Shown here in pieces: positions 44,235-52,369 of a DNA stretch of 64,000 bases (positions are counted from its first letter, which is position 1; each line of letters starts with the position of its first letter). The translations under genes and the position numbers were made by a program. The DNA is from Gracilimonas sp046602855 (GTDB lineage: Bacteria > Bacteroidota > Rhodothermia > Balneolales > Balneolaceae), in NCBI RefSeq assembly GCF_046602855.1, contig NZ_JBKINJ010000001.1:124001-188000 (forward strand), in the 5' to 3' direction. The notes under the pieces were generated by a model. It was not told where the DNA came from. It did no database searches and was given only the letters and a program-made list of their open reading frames with translations.

Positions 44235-45563
44235 TTATGCCGGCACTTTAAGTTTGGCGAATGCTTTTTCAAAGTCCTCGATAATGTCATCGATATGTTC
44301 GATCCCAACCGATACCCGGATTAGGTCACCTTTCACTCCACTGGCTGTTTGTTCAGCCTCATTAAGCTGCTGATGAGTGGTAGAGGCCGGATGGATCACA
44401 AGTGTTTTGGCATCCCCGATATTGGCTACATGACTGGAAAGTTCTGTATTCTCTATAAACTCCCGGGCAGTATCGTATCCGCCTTTTACGCCAAAAGTGA
44501 AAACAGAACCAAACTGGTTATTTCTTAGATATTTTTTGGCCCGCTCATGGTAATCATGGTCAGGCAGCCCTGTGTAGTTTATCCATTCAACAGCATCCTG
44601 ATCTTTTAGCCAGTGTGCAAGATTTAGGGCATTCTCGTTATGGCGTTCCACACGCAGCGATAGTGTTTCCAATCCCTGAAGCAGCAAGAAACTGTTGAAG
44701 GGGGATTGTGAGGGACCAAAATCGCGAAGGCCTTCAACCCGTGCCCGTATTGCGAACGCAATGTTTCCAAAGGGGCCGTCTTCTCCGAACACTTCCCAGA
44801 AGTTCAACCCGTGATAGGAAGGAGAGGGCTCACTTAATCCTGGAAATTTTCCATTCCCCCAATTAAAGTTACCCCCGTCAACGATCACCCCGCCGATTGA
44901 GGTACCATGACCGCCGATCCACTTGGTTGCAGAAGCCGTAACTATATTGGCTCCATGTTTGAGGGGCTGGACCAATGCTCCACCGGCGCCAAAGGTGTTA
45001 TCAACAACAAGAGGGATACCGTGTTCATTGGCGAGAGCTGAGAGGCCTTCGAAATCAGCAATGTTTCCACGTGGATTGCCGATCGATTCTACATAGATCG
45101 CCTTGGTTTTTTCATTAATGTGTTTGGCATAAGCTTCAACGGTTTCTTCTTTTGCGAAGTAAACGTCGATACCAAGTCGTGGAAGGGAATTCTTAAACTG
45201 ATTGTAGGTACCGCCGTAGAGGAATTGAGTGGATACAATGTTGTCGCCGGCATTGGCCAGATTCGTAATGGCTAGAAATTGGGCAGCCTGACCAGATGCT
45301 GTTGCCACCGCTGCCGTACCGCCTTCCAGGGCAGCCAATCGTTTTTCGAAGACATCTGTTGTTGGATTCATGATCCTCGTGTAGATGTTTCCGAATTCCC
45401 TCAGGGCGAAGAGATTGGCAGCATGTTCCGTGTCGTCAAAGTTATATGAGGTGGTTTGATAGATGGGCACGGCTCGGGACCCTGTAGCAGAATCAGGTTC
45501 CTGTCCGGCATGAAGCTGAAGGGTTTCAAACTTGTAGTCTCGTGTTTCTTTTTCGTTGCTCAT
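44235..45563 (-). CDS. metY: O-acetylhomoserine sulfhydrylase
   Basis: PLP enzyme making homocysteine directly from O-acetylhomoserine and sulfide. The 442 residues match the MetY type in length: LQLHAGQEPDSATGSRAVPIYQTTSY at the N-terminus, NPTTDVFEKRLAALEGG, and the PLP lysine Lys214 in TASATKWIGGHG. It is the first gene of metY-metX-hom and lies directly behind the SAM-I riboswitch terminator. Because the sulfur donor is sulfide, dual control by Met/Cys and SAM in the leader fits its role. Confidence 0.96.
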   Translation of the reverse strand: MSNEKETRDYKFETLQLHAGQEPDSATGSRAVPIYQTTSYNFDDTEHAANLFALREFGNIYTRIMNPTTDVFEKRLAALEGGTAAVATASGQAAQFLAITNLANAGDNIVSTQFLYGGTYNQFKNSLPRLGIDVYFAKEETVEAYAKHINEKTKAIYVESIGNPRGNIADFEGLSALANEHGIPLVVDNTFGAGGALVQPLKHGANIVTASATKWIGGHGTSIGGVIVDGGNFNWGNGKFPGLSEPSPSYHGLNFWEVFGEDGPFGNIAFAIRARVEGLRDFGPSQSPFNSFLLLQGLETLSLRVERHNENALNLAHWLKDQDAVEWINYTGLPDHDYHERAKKYLRNNQFGSVFTFGVKGGYDTAREFIENTELSSHVANIGDAKTLVIHPASTTHQQLNEAEQTASGVKGDLIRVSVGIEHIDDIIEDFEKAFAKLKVPA

Positions 45564-45653
45564 GATAATGCGTTGTTTGAGTAAGTGTTATTTGTTTGTT
45601 TTGAATCTTCAAAACTGATGATCCTCCTCTGCGAGGCTCCATTTGAACAAACA

Positions 45654-45691
45654 AAAAGCCTCTTTCAGAGATGAATCCGAAAGAGGCTTTT
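45654..45691 (-). terminator. SAM-riboswitch terminator in front of metY
   Basis: Perfect 13-bp stem, arms 45679-45691 and 45654-45666, with a T-rich tail on the minus strand. Its loop, reading GGATTCATCT at 45678-45669, can instead pair with the riboswitch P1 3' strand, forming the antiterminator. Confidence 0.92.
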
Positions 45692-45716
45692 CTTACAAAA
45701 ACCGGGTCTTATCGAA

Positions 45717-45851
45717 CTCATCTTTTCTACTACATAAATTTTTATGTAACAGACAGGATGTGGCACCTTTTCTCCTGCACATAAAAATTTATATGCGGGA
45801 AACGGTTGCCAAGGCTTCACAGGACCTGATCCCTCCACCTTTCGTAATGAG
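45717..45851 (-). ncRNA. SAM-I (S-box) riboswitch
   Basis: On the minus strand the conserved core is in order: P1 5' strand CTCAT (45851-45847), AGGTGGAGGGATC, TGAAGCCTTGGCAACC, GGTGCCA and P1 3' strand ATGAG (45721-45717). The P4-type stem TACATAAAAATTTATGTA is at 45748-45731. The 3' strand AGATGAGTTC (45723-45714) can form a continuous 10-bp helix, including two G-U pairs, with the terminator loop at 45678-45669. Without SAM this antiterminator forms; with SAM, P1 forms and transcription stops before metY. Confidence 0.95.
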
Positions 45852-45894
45852 AATGCAACAGTATGTTTAAAGAACGTTAGAAATTATAGTCACT

Positions 45895-45925
45895 AAAAAA
45901 ACCCTTTGAGTTATTTTCAAAAGGG
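45895..45925 (-). terminator. Attenuator terminator behind the Met/Cys leader peptide
   Basis: Minus strand CCCTTTTGA (45925-45917) pairs with TCAAAGGG (45909-45902) with one bulged base, followed by a seven-T run (45901-45895). The 5' arm overlaps AGCCCTT (45927-45921), which can pair with AAGGGCT at the leader-peptide stop codon. It lies upstream of the SAM riboswitch. Confidence 0.82.
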
Positions 45926-45961
45926 CTTTGTCCGAAATCTTTTGTTTATACCATAGCCCTT
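45921..45961 (-). promoter_or_regulatory. Candidate antiterminator of the Met/Cys attenuator
   Basis: Minus strand AAGGGCT (45961-45955), starting within the leader stop codon TAA, is perfectly complementary over 7 bp to AGCCCTT (45927-45921), the 5' side of the terminator. A ribosome at the stop codon would cover the first segment and allow termination. A ribosome stalled at the earlier Met/Cys codons would leave it free. Confidence 0.75.
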
Positions 45962-46037
45962 ATGTCTGCGCCTTGCACATACACATACAACACATGGTTG
46001 CATTAGGGAAAGTGATATTTTGTTGAAATAATTTCAT
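45960..46037 (-). CDS. Met/Cys-rich leader peptide of the methionine operon
   Basis: A 25-codon open frame ending at TAA 45962-45960. After about 14 ordinary codons it reads MCCMCMC, seven consecutive methionine or cysteine codons, followed by KAQT and the stop. The stop codon sits inside the antiterminator strand of the attenuator that follows. The layout is that of ribosome-mediated attenuators such as those of trp and his, with Met and Cys as the sensed residues. These are the product and a sulfur-pathway relative of the operon it precedes. No clear Shine-Dalgarno sequence is visible, as with many genes here. No matching promoter was confidently identified. Confidence 0.8.
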   Translation of the reverse strand: MKLFQQNITFPNATMCCMCMCKAQT

Positions 46038-46194
46038 TGTGTAAAACTACGGGGAGATTTTGGATGGTGCAAATAATTTTTTCGGGATATTACTGGAACT
46101 GTTTTGAATTGAGTTTAGGATGTTTTAAAACAGAAAAATATCAGCTCTTATCAATTAAAGTCCGCACGATCTGTGTCATCAGTATTCCATTTCG
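46038..46194. other. Spacer between era and the met leader
   Basis: About 157 bp, AT-rich, with no gene. It must hold the promoter of the met leader transcript unless that reads from era. I could not assign -35/-10 elements with confidence. No terminator for era was recognised, so readthrough is possible. Confidence 0.4.
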
Positions 46195-47085
46195 CTACTT
46201 TCCATATCCCAGGTTTCGAACCCAGCCTTCTTTCTCTCTCCATTTCTCCCGGACTTTTACGTGGAGCTCCAGATAGACCTGTTTGCCAATAAATTCTTCT
46301 ATTGATTTCCGGGCTTCAATTCCCAGGTCCTTTATGGCTGAACCGCCTTTCCCGATCAGCATGCCTTTTTGGGATTTATGATTCACGATGATATCAGCGT
46401 GAATACGGTCAATATCAGGTTCAGCATCATAGGAAACTACTTCTACCGTACAGGAATAAGGTATCTCCTGATGAAATTGCAGAAATATCTGCTCACGGAT
46501 CAGTTCAGAAACGAAGAACCGAACGGGATGTTCGCTGAGGTCTTCTTTGGGGTAGAAGGGAGGTCCCGGTAGCAACCCGGCACGAATTTCTTCCATTAGT
46601 TCTTCAACACCTGTTCCTGCCGTAGCTGATACATAGTGCACAGAACGGATCTTCATTTTGTCTTGAATGTCAGCGACCGAACGCTCTGCTTTTTCCTGAT
46701 CGGCTACGTCCATTTTATTCACTACAAGATATACAGGCTTGTTGATGGACCTGATGAGTTCGATCACATCATCGGCCGGGTGTTTATCCATAGGGTCATG
46801 GATAAAAAGAATAACGTCTGCATCAGAACGAGCACGTTCCACAGTCTTCATCATGGCTTTTTGAAGCTCGTACTTTGGAGAGATCACTCCGGGCGTATCC
46901 AGAAAAACGATCTGTGTATCATCATCAGAATAGATACCCACGATCTGATGCCGTGTGGTTTGTGCCTTATGTGTGGTGATAGAGATCTTGGCCCCCAATA
47001 TGTAATTCATCAAGGTTGACTTTCCCGCATTGGGTTTCCCGATGATGGCGACGTATCCGGATTTGTGTGGTTTGGTTTCAGGCAT
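46195..47085 (-). CDS. era: Ribosome-assembly GTPase Era
   Basis: GTPase that binds the 3' end of 16S rRNA during 30S maturation. The 296 residues contain GKPNAGKSTLMNYILG (G1), the DTPGVISPKYELQKAM switch II region, NKMD (G4) and a C-terminal KH domain with KGMLIGKGGSAIKDLGIEARK. The end VKVREKWREKEGWVRNLGYGK is typical. It is monocistronic or feeds the met leader downstream. Confidence 0.97.
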   Translation of the reverse strand: MPETKPHKSGYVAIIGKPNAGKSTLMNYILGAKISITTHKAQTTRHQIVGIYSDDDTQIVFLDTPGVISPKYELQKAMMKTVERARSDADVILFIHDPMDKHPADDVIELIRSINKPVYLVVNKMDVADQEKAERSVADIQDKMKIRSVHYVSATAGTGVEELMEEIRAGLLPGPPFYPKEDLSEHPVRFFVSELIREQIFLQFHQEIPYSCTVEVVSYDAEPDIDRIHADIIVNHKSQKGMLIGKGGSAIKDLGIEARKSIEEFIGKQVYLELHVKVREKWREKEGWVRNLGYGK

Positions 47086-47119
47086 ACCTAACTTTGAGTT
47101 TTTAAATTCTGGTGTTCAG

Positions 47120-47192
47120 GTGCGAGGGTGTTACAGTGCTAACGTGTTACGGCGTTTAAATAGAAAACCGTAACACATTAACAATCTCGCAC
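47120..47192. repeat. Extended imperfect palindrome between mutS and era
   Basis: Outer arms GTGCGAG (47120-47126)/CTCGCAC (47186-47192) and inner arms GTGTTACGG (47144-47152)/CCGTAACAC (47168-47176), with a 15-nt loop and an 8-nt length difference between the arm linkers. The 5' arm holds repeated GTGTTAC. It could be a dispersed palindromic element or a mutS terminator; no long T-run follows. Confidence 0.6.
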
Positions 47193-47204
47193 ATTGACAC
47201 TACA

Positions 47205-49874
47205 TTAATCCACTAATTTCTTAAGCTCTGTGATCATCATCAGCGCTTCAATAGGGGTCATGCGGTTTGGATCGGTGGCTTCCAGTTTATTCAATACAGT
47301 TTCAATTCTGGGATCCACGTGCGTTTGAAACATCGACATTTGTGATGTTTCAGACTGCTTTTCAACTTTTTCAGATAAATTCTTGGAAGCTTCTTTTTTG
47401 GAAGAGGCCTCTTTTTCGATCGCTCCGTTCTTGTTTGTGATATCCAGACTATGACTTTCCAGGTTCTTGAGGATCTCCTTGGCGCGCTCGATCACTACCT
47501 GGGGCAAACCGGCCATGTCGGCAACCTGAATTCCATAACTGTGATCAGCACCGCCCTGAATAAGTTTTCGGAGAAACACCACTTTGCCATTATGCTCTTT
47601 TACCTGAACATTGTAATTCCTGATCCTGTCATACATTTGCTCCAGTTCATTTAGCTCATGATAATGAGTCGCAAAGAGTGTTTTGGCAGCAACAGGGGCA
47701 TGATTATGTAAATACTCTGCCAGCGACCATGCAATACTTAATCCATCAAAAGTTGAGGTGCCACGGCCTACTTCGTCCAAAAGGATGAGCGATCTAGGTG
47801 TAGCGTTATTCAGAATGTTTGCAGCCTCATTCATCTCCACCAAAAACGTACTTTCACCGGCTGCCAGGTTATCGGATGCGCCTACACGTGTAAAGATCTT
47901 ATCGACCAGGCCGATGTTTGCAGACTGTGCCGGTACAAAACTTCCAACCTGTGCAAGCAAAACGATCAGTCCTGTCTGACGCAAGATGATACTTTTACCG
48001 GCCATATTTGGTCCGGTAATGATCAGTATTTGTTCATTCTCAGTATCAAGCTTGATGTCATTAGGGATGAATGGTTCACCCATGGGCAGTGATTTTTCAA
48101 CCACGGGATGGCGGCCTTTTTTGATGTCGACCTCCTCATGATCACCCACTTCCGGTTTGGCATAATTGTTTCTGAATGCCACCTCTGCGAAACCTTGCAG
48201 GCAATCCAATTCAGCCACAGCTTGGGAGACTTGCTGAATTTCATCGGCAAAGTCAGCGACATAAAGTCTTATCTCTTCGAAAAGCTCATATTCCAGAGTT
48301 TTACTGCGTTCCTCAGCTGAAAGAACTTTTTCCTCAACTTCCTTTAATTCAGGAGTGATGTACCGCTCGGAATTTACCAGTGTCTGCTTTCGAATAAAGG
48401 TCTCAGGAACCTTGTCTTTGTGGGTGTTGGTAACCTCAATGTAGTAACCGAACACTTTGTTATAGCCGATCTTAAGCGATGAAATATTGTGCTTTTTAGC
48501 CAACTCATCCTTGATCTGAGCGATATACTTCTTACCATTTTTGGCGATATCACGCAGTTCATCGAGCTCTTCATTGAACTCATCTTCGATCATGCCTCCA
48601 TCGCGTACACTTGCTGGCGGATCATCCTTAAGTGCGGTATTGATCCTTTCCTGAACCTCTATCAATAGCTTCAGTCGTCCTGATATAATTTCTAACTGTG
48701 GATCAACAACAGAGGCGACCTGACTTTTAAGTCTTGGTATCTGAGCAAGAGATAATTTAAGCTGAACGATGTCACGGGCATTGGTGCGACCCACACAGAT
48801 ACGGGAGATAAGACGTTCCATATCACCGATCTGCACCAATTCGTCTCTCAGAGTATTTCTGATCTCGTTATTCTCATACAACGTTTCAACAGCGTCGAGT
48901 CGCTGTTGTATAGGTTTGAGCCGTTTAAGCGGACGCATGATCCATCGCCTAAGTAGTCGCCCGCCCATGGCTGTACAAGTGTCATCAAGTATAGAGATCA
49001 GCGTACCCTCAGTTCCACCTTCCTGAATGCTTGCAGTCAGTTCTAAGTTTCGTTTGGTAGCTGCGTCCAGGCTCATGAATTCATTGCTTTCATAAGCATA
49101 TAATCGGCGCAGGTGTCTTAAATAAGCTTTTTGTGTTTCCTGCATATAATGCATCAGAGCACCGGCCGCGACATGGGCGGTCTCGAGTTCTTCAACCCCA
49201 AAGCCTTTCAGTGAATGGGTTTCAAAATGTTTGGTAAGCAGGTCGTATCCATAATTTCCATCGTACACCCAATCCTCAATGTAAGTAATGTTATGATGGT
49301 TCAGAGAGTTGACCAGCTTGTTTTTCTTTTTTTGCTGAACAAGGATCTCTGAGGGCTGAATAGCTGCCAGAAGGTTATCAAGATTTTCTTCTCGAATGTG
49401 ACTAAGTGCAAATTCCCCCGTGGAGATATCTGAAAACGAGACGCCTACAGTCGAACCATCCCAATGTAGGGATGCGATATAATTATTTCGCTTGTGATCC
49501 AGTAATTTTTCAGAGAGTGTTACACCCGGTGTTGTGATCTCAGTCACTTCGCGGGTCACAATTTTTCGCCCGGCTTTTTTAGCCTGTTCCGGATCTTCGG
49601 TTTGTTCACAAACGGCTACCTTATATCCTTTCTTAACCAATTTAGGGAGGTAATTATCGAGGGCATGGTATGGAAAGCCGGCAAGGGGGGTTTGATCACC
49701 ACCGTTATTTCTTTTGGTAAGTGTAATTCCAAGTTCCTTGCTGATCAGTTGGGCGTCGTCGGAAAAGGTTTCATAGAAGTCACCAACCCGGAAGAGCAGT
49801 ATGGTTCCCGGATGTTCGTCCTTGATCTGAAAATATTGCCGCATAAGCGGCGTTTGCTTTTTCTTAGCACACAT
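47205..49874 (-). CDS. mutS: DNA mismatch-repair protein MutS
   Basis: Recognises mismatches and small loops. The 889 residues have the mismatch-binding N-terminal domain with GDFYETFSDDA (the Phe-x-Glu wedge appears as FYETF), connector, lever and clamp domains, and an ATPase with ITGPNMAGKSIILRQTG and LLDEVGRGTSTFDGLSIAW. The C-terminus has an extra linker (Lys/Ser/Glu-rich, about residues 810-850) before a tail like the beta-clamp/tetramer region. It is divergent from the YihY gene. Confidence 0.97.
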   Translation of the reverse strand: MCAKKKQTPLMRQYFQIKDEHPGTILLFRVGDFYETFSDDAQLISKELGITLTKRNNGGDQTPLAGFPYHALDNYLPKLVKKGYKVAVCEQTEDPEQAKKAGRKIVTREVTEITTPGVTLSEKLLDHKRNNYIASLHWDGSTVGVSFSDISTGEFALSHIREENLDNLLAAIQPSEILVQQKKKNKLVNSLNHHNITYIEDWVYDGNYGYDLLTKHFETHSLKGFGVEELETAHVAAGALMHYMQETQKAYLRHLRRLYAYESNEFMSLDAATKRNLELTASIQEGGTEGTLISILDDTCTAMGGRLLRRWIMRPLKRLKPIQQRLDAVETLYENNEIRNTLRDELVQIGDMERLISRICVGRTNARDIVQLKLSLAQIPRLKSQVASVVDPQLEIISGRLKLLIEVQERINTALKDDPPASVRDGGMIEDEFNEELDELRDIAKNGKKYIAQIKDELAKKHNISSLKIGYNKVFGYYIEVTNTHKDKVPETFIRKQTLVNSERYITPELKEVEEKVLSAEERSKTLEYELFEEIRLYVADFADEIQQVSQAVAELDCLQGFAEVAFRNNYAKPEVGDHEEVDIKKGRHPVVEKSLPMGEPFIPNDIKLDTENEQILIITGPNMAGKSIILRQTGLIVLLAQVGSFVPAQSANIGLVDKIFTRVGASDNLAAGESTFLVEMNEAANILNNATPRSLILLDEVGRGTSTFDGLSIAWSLAEYLHNHAPVAAKTLFATHYHELNELEQMYDRIRNYNVQVKEHNGKVVFLRKLIQGGADHSYGIQVADMAGLPQVVIERAKEILKNLESHSLDITNKNGAIEKEASSKKEASKNLSEKVEKQSETSQMSMFQTHVDPRIETVLNKLEATDPNRMTPIEALMMITELKKLVD

Positions 49875-50025
49875 GCACTCAAAATAGGTCTTTAGGGCTG
49901 ATAGATTGCTGATTATTGAACACGGAACTTACCAATGAATTGACTGAAAAACTAAGGTATAAATGTAGCTTGTAATTGATTGGCTATCCTGCGAATTTTA
50001 ACTGTTAATTAATTAATGGAAGGAT

Positions 50026-50934
50026 TTGCGAAAACAAAAGGAATTTGGAAAGCGGGTATTAAAGCTGGCTGCCAAAAAGGATATTTTTTTTAATGCCTCA
50101 GCTATCACATTTAATCTGTTTATTTGTGCCGTCCCGTTTGTCTTGATTCTGATCTCTATTATCGGGTATGTGTTATCTGCAGAAGAAGCGTTTAACGAGA
50201 TCGTAAGATATGGAAGGGAGTTTTTCCCGAGCTTTACCTATGAGACCCAAAGTGAGGATGTTTTTAGAGGGGCAATAACAGTTGAGACCTTGATCGAACC
50301 ATTGGTAGGGGCTCGTCAGATATTTGGAATTGTTGGTATTGTAGTATTACTCTTCTTTACTCAGGGGTTGCTGCATAGCCTGAAACACGTACTATTCGAT
50401 ACTTTCGACATTAAAGAGAGAAAGCATCCGATCATGGATGTCATCTATAATTTCTTTGGTTTTAGCCTGATCGGTGTTTTGTTTTTGGTATTCAGTCTTG
50501 CAGTTTCCACCATCTCACTATTTAACCTGAGCAGGATAAACGTTCCATTTACTGAAATTACTATTGAATTGCCCTGGATCTACGATTTTCTAAACATCTT
50601 TTTGCCAATTGCGTTGGCTTTCCTTCTTATGTATGTGATCTTCAGGTTTGTGAGTGAGCGGAAGATCAAACCAAAGGTAGCTCTTATTGCCGCACTGACC
50701 TACACCATCTTGTTTGAAGTAGCAAAGTACGGTGTTAGTATGTATCTGGAATATGCTTTTTCGACTTATCGGTACTTTTATCAGGGATACGCAGTGCTTA
50801 TTATTTTATCGATTTGGACCTTCTATACAGCGTTGCTTTTTGTGATCAGTGCTATTGCCGGCAGAGCGTATAAAGATGTATATATGCTGAATAAACCATC
50901 CATTGAAGAAAACCCATATACTGCAATTTCATAA
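50026..50934 (+). CDS. YihY/BrkB-family membrane protein
   Basis: A 302-residue inner-membrane protein with about six helices; the family includes BrkB and the misnamed RNase BN. Its function is not established. Visible signatures are DIFFNASAITFNLFICAVPFVLI near the N-terminus and YRYFYQGYAVLIILSIWTFYTALLFVISA near the C-terminus. The start is apparently TTG at 50026, since an in-frame stop lies four codons upstream and no ATG occurs before the first helix. It overlaps the next gene by 1 bp (TAATG). Confidence 0.87.
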   Translation: MRKQKEFGKRVLKLAAKKDIFFNASAITFNLFICAVPFVLILISIIGYVLSAEEAFNEIVRYGREFFPSFTYETQSEDVFRGAITVETLIEPLVGARQIFGIVGIVVLLFFTQGLLHSLKHVLFDTFDIKERKHPIMDVIYNFFGFSLIGVLFLVFSLAVSTISLFNLSRINVPFTEITIELPWIYDFLNIFLPIALAFLLMYVIFRFVSERKIKPKVALIAALTYTILFEVAKYGVSMYLEYAFSTYRYFYQGYAVLIILSIWTFYTALLFVISAIAGRAYKDVYMLNKPSIEENPYTAIS

Positions 50935-51539
50935 TGTCCAAGAAGCTGCCACGAACTTTTTATGAACGTGATGAGGTTGTTCAGATCAGTCGTGAGCTGA
51001 TCGGAAAATTTCTGTGTACTAATATCAATGGTATCCAAACTGCCGGAATGATCGTGGAAACGGAGGCGTACAACGGGCGTACTGATCGTGCCTGCCATGC
51101 TTTCCCGGATGTCAGAACCTCGAGAACGGAAACTCTCTACGGACCGCCGGGAAAAGCATATGTTTACCTTTGCTATGGTATTCATCACCTTTTTAATGTG
51201 GTGACAAATTCTGAGGGGTTGGCAGATGCTATCCTAGTAAGAGCAATAAAACCGATATCCGGGATTGATGAAATGCTGGAGAGAAGAAATAAAAATAAAG
51301 TAGAGGCAACTGTTAGCAACGGACCAGGTAAACTTTCACAGGCTTTGGGAATAAACACGAGACATGACAAGAAAGATCTGCAAAGTAATGAGATCTGGAT
51401 CGAAGACAGAAATATTGAGATCGTAGAAAATCAGATTATTTCAGGGACACGAATAGGCGTGGATTATGCCGGGGAAGATGCTAAGCTGCCATGGAGATTT
51501 TGCCTTAAAGACTCAAAATGGATAAGCAAAAAAGTATAG
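50934..51539 (+). CDS. 3-methyladenine DNA glycosylase, AAG/MPG type
   Basis: Removes alkylated purines and hypoxanthine from DNA. The 201 residues match the AAG fold: LIGKFLCTNINGIQTAGMIVETEAYNG..DRACHAF, the catalytic-region Glu within ETEAY, TLYGPPGKAYVYLCYGIHHLFNVVT and LVRAIKP, then SNGPGKLSQALGI. The length is standard for the bacterial form. It is translationally coupled to the YihY gene upstream, though no functional link is known. Confidence 0.95.
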   Translation: MSKKLPRTFYERDEVVQISRELIGKFLCTNINGIQTAGMIVETEAYNGRTDRACHAFPDVRTSRTETLYGPPGKAYVYLCYGIHHLFNVVTNSEGLADAILVRAIKPISGIDEMLERRNKNKVEATVSNGPGKLSQALGINTRHDKKDLQSNEIWIEDRNIEIVENQIISGTRIGVDYAGEDAKLPWRFCLKDSKWISKKV

Positions 51540-51548
51540 ACATAAAAA

Positions 51549-51571
51549 AACCCGATGGAGGTCATCGGGTT
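51549..51571. terminator. Bidirectional terminator between glycosylase and DUF4168 genes
   Basis: Perfect 9-bp stem AACCCGATG/CATCGGGTT with a short loop. The minus-strand reading is followed by seven T, a strong terminator for the DUF4168 gene. The plus-strand tail is weaker. Confidence 0.82.
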
Positions 51572-51598
51572 AAAGTCTTTTAAATAAAGAGGAAAAGA

Positions 51599-52108
51599 TC
51601 AGTTTCCGTCACCTTCATCTTCTTGACCATTGATAGCTTCAAAACGTTCTGCAACTTCAGGATGTGCCTGAATTGCCTGAGCTACTTGTTGAAAAGTTTG
51701 AAGGTCCATTCCGGCTTCTTGTATAGCCTGCATATATTGCTGCTGGGCTTCCTGATTGATCTGCATCAATTGAGGCTGAACCTGTTGAATAGTTTGCTGT
51801 TCTTCTTCAGAAAGATCGAGTTGTCCAGCCATCTGTGGGTTTTGCTGAGACATCATGATCTCCTCAAAACGAGAATACTCCATACTTGTTTCTTCGATGG
51901 TAGCTTGCATTTTTTGTTGTGCCTCTTGCTGAATTCCCTCGCCTGCTTTAGTTATTTCGGAAAGCATAACCAATTGCTCATCCGTAACTTCATCAGGACC
52001 TAACGGTTCAGGTTGAGGAGGAGTCATTTGTTGTTGAGCAAAAGCTGTTGCCGAAACAAATATAGCTCCGAGAATTAATGTGGTACTGTATTTCAAAAAA
52101 GTTTTCAT
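51599..52108 (-). CDS. DUF4168-family secreted protein
   Basis: A 169-residue exported protein. The signal peptide (TFLKYSTTLILGAIFVSATAFA) is cut before QQQMTPPQ. The mature part is extremely rich in Gln, Glu and Met, helical, and carries the DUF4168-type C-terminal motif (MDLQTFQQVAQAIQAHPEVAERFEAI). The function of the family is unknown. It is divergent from the YceI gene with a 261-bp gap. There is no lipobox and no membrane helix after the signal, so it is probably periplasmic. Confidence 0.85.
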   Translation of the reverse strand: MKTFLKYSTTLILGAIFVSATAFAQQQMTPPQPEPLGPDEVTDEQLVMLSEITKAGEGIQQEAQQKMQATIEETSMEYSRFEEIMMSQQNPQMAGQLDLSEEEQQTIQQVQPQLMQINQEAQQQYMQAIQEAGMDLQTFQQVAQAIQAHPEVAERFEAINGQEDEGDGN

Positions 52109-52369
52109 GTTGTTGTTTAATTAAATAAATGATTTGGTAGAATTAACTAACGTGCTTTTCTATACTAATGCAAACTGAATTATTGGGAAAATGTTCTTTT
52201 ATGATCATGATTTTACATGATGAAACATGAAATATGTAAGAAATGAATTTGTTAGGACCTCTAAGCAGCATAGAGCCAAATAATTAATTTAATATTAAAT
52301 GAAATGATAGCTTGATACTAAATGTTTGGCCAACATCTGATCAAGAAAAATCTAAACTAAATAACAAAA

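Noticed and set aside
45643..45870. Open frame on the plus strand over the met leader
   Set aside because: It is the antisense of the SAM-I riboswitch and its terminator; its sequence has no protein-like features and the RNA structure on the minus strand explains the region.
50016..50028. ATG at 50016 as the start of the YihY gene
   Set aside because: It is in another frame, which does not encode the membrane protein; the in-frame start is TTG at 50026.
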